From positions 1 through 34,411 of the forward strand of contig JASGMZ010000004.1 in NCBI GenBank assembly GCA_030156305.1: a stretch of 34,411 bases of DNA, given 5' to 3'. The DNA comes from Bacteroidales bacterium. Its GTDB lineage: Bacteria > Bacteroidota > Bacteroidia > Bacteroidales > UBA12077. The position numbers and the translations under genes were made by a program. Shown here in pieces: positions 30,999 to 34,411 of this stretch (position 1 is the stretch's first letter; each line of letters opens with the position of its first letter). Below the pieces are notes generated by a model. That model saw only the letters and a program-made list of their open reading frames with translations, did not search any database and had not been told where the DNA came from.

Positions 30999-32588
30999 AT
31001 GGAAGAAAAAAGAGAAGAAACTTTTGAATTTTTAAATTACAAGCTAACAGATGATCCTGAACTTTTAGATAAAGATTCAAGAATTACACCAGAATTATCC
31101 GAACAAATGGAATCTTTGCATCATAAAGCCCTGAAAGGCGGCAAAAAAAATATCGATTATTTATTGCATAAAATTGAGCAATACCCGGATGTTCCGCAGC
31201 TTAAAAATTATTTATCGGTAGCTTATATGAATAGTGGTAAAACAAAAAAAAGTTTTGAAGTGAATGATTGGATTCTCAAGGAGCATCCTGATTATTTGTT
31301 TGGATTATTAAATAAAGGATACGAGTATTATATAAATGAGCAGTACGAGAAAATTCCGGAGTTGTTAGGCCATTTAATGGAAATAAAAGAGTTATATCCC
31401 GAACGGGATATTTTCCATTTTTCAGAAGTGATTTCTTTTAATAAATTAGCGGTCATGTATTTTTCGGTAATCGGCAATTTTGAAGCAGCCGAATCGAGAT
31501 TTGAGTTATTAGCGAAGCTGGCTCCCGATCACAGGGAAACGGAAATAGCATTTCAGGCACTTCTGAGTGCCCGCATGAAAGCAGGACACGAGAAATTCCT
31601 TGAAGAAGAAAAAATGCGAATTAGCCCTGAGCTTAAGGACTACAATAAATCGATACAAACCGATAAAGCACCAGAATTTGAGCATTTATTAATCAATGAA
31701 TTATATCAGAACGATGTTAAAATCAATCACGATATTTTAAAAGAAATTCTAAGCCTGCCCCGCCACTCAATTATTAGCGACCTGAAGAAAGTTTTAAACG
31801 ATTCGATTTGCCGTTTCGAATATTTTAAGGAGTTGTATAATGAGGGAAATATTAATGGAAAAGATATCACTTTTCCCATACATGCTTTGTTTTTGCTGGG
31901 TGAATTAAAGGCTTATGAAACGTTGGATGATATTTTAGAAAATTTAAGGCAGGGAAAAGAATTTATCGAATTCTGGTATGGAATTTTTATGACCGAAGCT
32001 TTATGGTTGCCTTTGTATCAATTAGCCGGGCCTAATCTGGATAATTTAAAAGATTTTATGCTTGAGACGGGAATATATACCTATGCCAAAACCGAAGTTT
32101 CAACAGCTATTATGCAATACTATTACAATAATCCTGAAAAAAGAGAGCTTATTGTAAACTGGTACCAAAGCATTCTGCACAATTTTTTAACCACAGAGAA
32201 AGACAACCTGATAGATTCCGAATTAATTAGTTTAATGATATGTGAGATAATGAAAGCTGATTTTAAAGAACTAATCCCTTTAATAGAAAAACTTTACGAA
32301 AAAGGGTATGTTAGCCAGGGTGTTTGTGGTACATTAGATGAAGTAAAAGAATATTTTGGAAAACATGAAATTGAGTACTGGAAAAACGATAAAAAATCAA
32401 TCTTTGAAATGTATGATTATATTGTAAAATATTGGTATTCATACAACAAAGAAAAGCAAAACGAAACATTTGATTCCTGGCACAAAAAGGAAGAAACATA
32501 TATACGCAACGAACCTAAAATTGGGCGAAACGACCCTTGTCCTTGTGGTAGCGGGAAAAAATACAAAAATTGCTGTTTAAATAAATAA
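30999..32588 (+). CDS. SEC-C motif protein with TPR-like helical N-terminal region
   Basis: This 529-residue protein ends in I-G-R-N-D-P-C-P-C-G-S-G-K-K-Y-K-N-C-C, the zinc-binding SEC-C motif first described at the SecA C-terminus. The preceding 500 residues are helical. The N-terminal third shows TPR-like helical pairs (A-L-K-G-G-K-K-N-I-D-Y-L-L, L-K-N-Y-L-S-V-A-Y-M-N-S-G-K). SEC-C often sits at the end of large helical proteins of unknown function, some of them in mobile or defence loci. Here it separates hsdS and hsdM on the same strand, 54 bases before hsdM. Whether it belongs to the restriction system or is a passenger cannot be decided from the sequence. No signal peptide is present; cytoplasmic. 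Confidence 0.85.
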   Translation: MEEKREETFEFLNYKLTDDPELLDKDSRITPELSEQMESLHHKALKGGKKNIDYLLHKIEQYPDVPQLKNYLSVAYMNSGKTKKSFEVNDWILKEHPDYLFGLLNKGYEYYINEQYEKIPELLGHLMEIKELYPERDIFHFSEVISFNKLAVMYFSVIGNFEAAESRFELLAKLAPDHRETEIAFQALLSARMKAGHEKFLEEEKMRISPELKDYNKSIQTDKAPEFEHLLINELYQNDVKINHDILKEILSLPRHSIISDLKKVLNDSICRFEYFKELYNEGNINGKDITFPIHALFLLGELKAYETLDDILENLRQGKEFIEFWYGIFMTEALWLPLYQLAGPNLDNLKDFMLETGIYTYAKTEVSTAIMQYYYNNPEKRELIVNWYQSILHNFLTTEKDNLIDSELISLMICEIMKADFKELIPLIEKLYEKGYVSQGVCGTLDEVKEYFGKHEIEYWKNDKKSIFEMYDYIVKYWYSYNKEKQNETFDSWHKKEETYIRNEPKIGRNDPCPCGSGKKYKNCCLNK

Positions 32589-32642
32589 ACCATAAAAAAA
32601 TTAAGTACAATTCTTGAAATTTTTAACTTTTATATTGAAAGA

Positions 32643-34109
32643 ATGACACAACAAATCATACAAAAAGTCTGGAATTATTGCAATACCTTACGGGATGACG
32701 GGGTAAGTTACGGCGATTATGTAACCCAACTGACCTACCTGCTGTTTTTAAAAATGGCCGATGAGTATTCCAAAAAACCTTACGAACGCAATATCGGAAT
32801 TCCTGAAAAGTATAACTGGGAATCGTTGAGAACAAAAACAGGAGCAGAGCTGGAAGCTCATTACATTACTATTTTAAATGAGCTGGGTAAACAAAAAGGC
32901 ATGCTGGGACAGATTTTTTTCAAAGCGCGAAACGAGATTTCCGACCCTTCCAAGTTGCATAAGCTGGTACAAATGATTGACCAGGAAACATGGGTAATGC
33001 TGGGTTCGGATGTGAAAGGCGATATTTACGAAGGGCTATTACAGAAAAATGCAGAAGATACCAAAAGCGGTGCCGGCCAATATTTCACACCACGCCCGTT
33101 AATACGTGCAATGGTTGAGTGTGTTCGGCCACAGCCTATGAAAACTATGGCCGATCCGGCATGTGGTACGGGTGGTTTCTTTTTGGCTTATTATGATTTT
33201 ATCAATCAGTTTTATAAAAAATCTTTAGATAAAGAGCAGCAGGAGTTTTTACGTAAGAAAACATTTAAAGGATGGGATATCGTACCCAACACCGTTCGTT
33301 TGGGATTAATGAACCTGGTTTTACACAATATTGGCGATTTGGATGATACCAATCCGCCTATTGTTCGCAACGATAGCCTTATTTCCGATACCGGCGAACG
33401 GTTCTATTATGTATTAACCAATCCTCCGTTTGGCAAAAAGAGTAGTTATACCATTACCAACGACGATGGTACGCAATCCAAAGAAGCTTTAACCTATAAC
33501 CGTCAGGATTTTTGGGCTACCACATCCAATAAGCAGTTAAATTTCATTCAGCATATCCGCACCATATTAAAAATTGATGGCAAGGCCGCTGTGGTGGTTC
33601 CCGATAATGTGTTGTTCGAAGGTGGAGCGGGAGAGACCGTGCGGAAAAAACTGCTGGAAACTACCGATTTACACACTATTCTACGGTTGCCTACCGGATT
33701 GTTTTATGCACAGGGAGTAAAAGCAAATGTGCTGTTTTTCGATAACAAACCGGCAAGTAAAAACCCGTGGACCAAAGACGTGTGGATTTACGACCTGCGT
33801 ACCAACAAGCATTTTACCTTAAAAACAAACCAGTTAAGTTACGAAGACCTTAAAGATTTTATCCGGTGTTATAATCCGGATAATCGATTTGAGCGTAAAG
33901 AAACAGAGCGGTTTAAAAAGTTTACTTACGAGGAGATTATTGCCCGCGATAAAACCAGCTTAGATATTTTCTGGTTAAAAGATGAAAGCTTAAGCGATTT
34001 GGAAAATTTACCGAAACCCAATGTACTGGCCGAGGAGATTATTCAAAATATTGAAGCCGGGCTAAATAGCTTTAAAGAAGTGCTGAATGGATTAAATGGG
34101 AGGGAATAA
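32643..34109 (+). CDS. hsdM: Type I restriction-modification N6-adenine methyltransferase subunit HsdM
   Basis: This 488-residue protein has the usual HsdM length. A helical N-terminal domain (about 1-140; D-G-V-S-Y-G-D-Y-V-T-Q-L-T-Y-L-L-F-L-K) precedes the Rossmann methyltransferase domain with F-T-P-R at about residue 149, AdoMet motif I A-D-P-A-C-G-T-G-G-F near 171-180 and the catalytic motif IV N-P-P-F near 260. It methylates adenine in the target chosen by HsdS and forms the M2S core to which HsdR binds. It is the last gene of the island, 2.7 kb after hsdS, which is an uncommon order. Its base composition is like that of hsdR rather than the AT-richer genes in between. Confidence 0.97.
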   Translation: MTQQIIQKVWNYCNTLRDDGVSYGDYVTQLTYLLFLKMADEYSKKPYERNIGIPEKYNWESLRTKTGAELEAHYITILNELGKQKGMLGQIFFKARNEISDPSKLHKLVQMIDQETWVMLGSDVKGDIYEGLLQKNAEDTKSGAGQYFTPRPLIRAMVECVRPQPMKTMADPACGTGGFFLAYYDFINQFYKKSLDKEQQEFLRKKTFKGWDIVPNTVRLGLMNLVLHNIGDLDDTNPPIVRNDSLISDTGERFYYVLTNPPFGKKSSYTITNDDGTQSKEALTYNRQDFWATTSNKQLNFIQHIRTILKIDGKAAVVVPDNVLFEGGAGETVRKKLLETTDLHTILRLPTGLFYAQGVKANVLFFDNKPASKNPWTKDVWIYDLRTNKHFTLKTNQLSYEDLKDFIRCYNPDNRFERKETERFKKFTYEEIIARDKTSLDIFWLKDESLSDLENLPKPNVLAEEIIQNIEAGLNSFKEVLNGLNGRE

Positions 34110-34217
34110 ATAGAATTGTTTTTTTATCATTGATTTGTTAAAAGAATATTTATAATTTTATTAAGCTATAGGTTAATTTTTTTTGAACTTTTTTTCAATA
34201 TTACCGTTTAATAGTCT

Positions 34218-34238
34218 ACATTTGTGAAACGCAAATGT
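34218..34238. promoter_or_regulatory. Dyad ACATTTG-N7-CAAATGT before a short interrupted gene
   Basis: A perfect 7+7 inverted repeat ends five bases before the ATG at 34244. TACATTTG (34217-34224) also fits the -7 box, but no TTTG lies at the right distance upstream and the ATG would be very close. An operator overlapping the start region is possible. Confidence 0.35.
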
Positions 34239-34243
34239 GAACA

Positions 34244-34342
34244 TATGATTTCTGCAAAAGATGGTAAGAGAGCTATTTACATTGATGTGGATAACAAAGA
34301 AGAGATTTTGGCATATATAGTGGCTATAAGAAAACGTCAATA
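34244..34342 (+). pseudogene. Short reading frame interrupted by the second copy of the palindromic element
   Basis: The ATG at 34244 opens a frame M-I-S-A-K-D-G-K-R-A-I-Y-I-D-V that continues to A-Y-I, where the repeat starts at 34320. Inside the repeat it stops after eight more codons. I infer a gene truncated by insertion. The remnant is too short to assign to a family, and the continuation would lie beyond the window. Apart from this, 34110-34243 holds only AT-rich sequence. Confidence 0.45.
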
Positions 34343-34411
34343 ACTGCGTTACGCTCGCATTGGCAACCAGTCATTTACGTCAGTAAACTCCTGGCTGCCA
34401 ATTCTTCGCAA
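34320..34411. mobile_element. Second copy of the MITE-like palindromic element, cut by the window end
   Basis: Including the leading TATATA (34314-34319), 98 bases match 23846-23943 with a single difference (C at 34395 versus A at 23927). It has the same orientation as the first copy, and the final 60 bases expected from that copy are outside the window. The identical TATATA in front supports target preference. Confidence 0.85.

Noticed and set aside
23846..34411. The 98-base direct repeats as att sites of an integrative element
   Set aside because: No integrase gene lies in the island, and the repeats are the left parts of a larger inverted-repeat element with its own terminal repeats and target sequence.

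Overview
The window looks like a chromosomal segment of a Bacteroidetes bacterium, probably of the order Bacteroidales/Marinilabiliales. The evidence is an AT-rich sequence, promoters of the TTTG / TAnnTTTG type, a tRNA gene without encoded CCA, a secreted protease with a type IX secretion (Por) tail, and several gene families typical of the phylum. The species cannot be named from the sequence.

Left part (about 0.27-10.7 kb): a catabolic, metal-cofactor region. A minus-strand operon runs from a PLP-dependent lyase-like enzyme through a threonine-synthase-like enzyme, a fused [2Fe-2S]/molybdopterin xanthine-dehydrogenase-family protein of the selenium-dependent type and an SsnA-like aminohydrolase to a YgjV-like/acetyltransferase membrane protein. 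An Lrp/AsnC regulator diverges from it across a promoter region with a perfect dyad. Next comes a minus-strand pair: an aldehyde:ferredoxin oxidoreductase (tungsten enzyme family) and a polyferredoxin.

Middle part (about 10.7-23.8 kb): mostly ordinary genes. They are a GPP34 (GOLPH3-like) protein convergent with an MFS transporter, a stand-alone LeuD/aconitase swivel-domain protein with an altered active-site motif, tRNA-Arg(TCT), a cytidylate-kinase-like protein, a 1260-residue M4 metallopeptidase with GEVED/FN3 repeats and a sorting tail, a C1 (bleomycin hydrolase-like) peptidase, an SDR protein, a small Cys-rich DUF6485 protein, 3-methyladenine glycosylase I, mnmE and a GIY-YIG protein.

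Right part (about 23.8-34.4 kb): a type I restriction-modification island, all on the plus strand, in the unusual order hsdR - tcmP - Gp37/Gp68-like three-Cys protein - hsdS - Y1 (IS200/IS605/RAYT) transposase - small unknown protein - SEC-C protein - hsdM. On both sides lies a copy of a small palindromic element. The left copy is complete (152 bp, with terminal inverted repeats and a TATATA duplication) and has been inserted into a second, now broken, GIY-YIG gene. The right copy is cut by the window end and interrupts another short reading frame. The most novel signals are this non-autonomous element and the TcmP/three-Cys pair inside the restriction operon.
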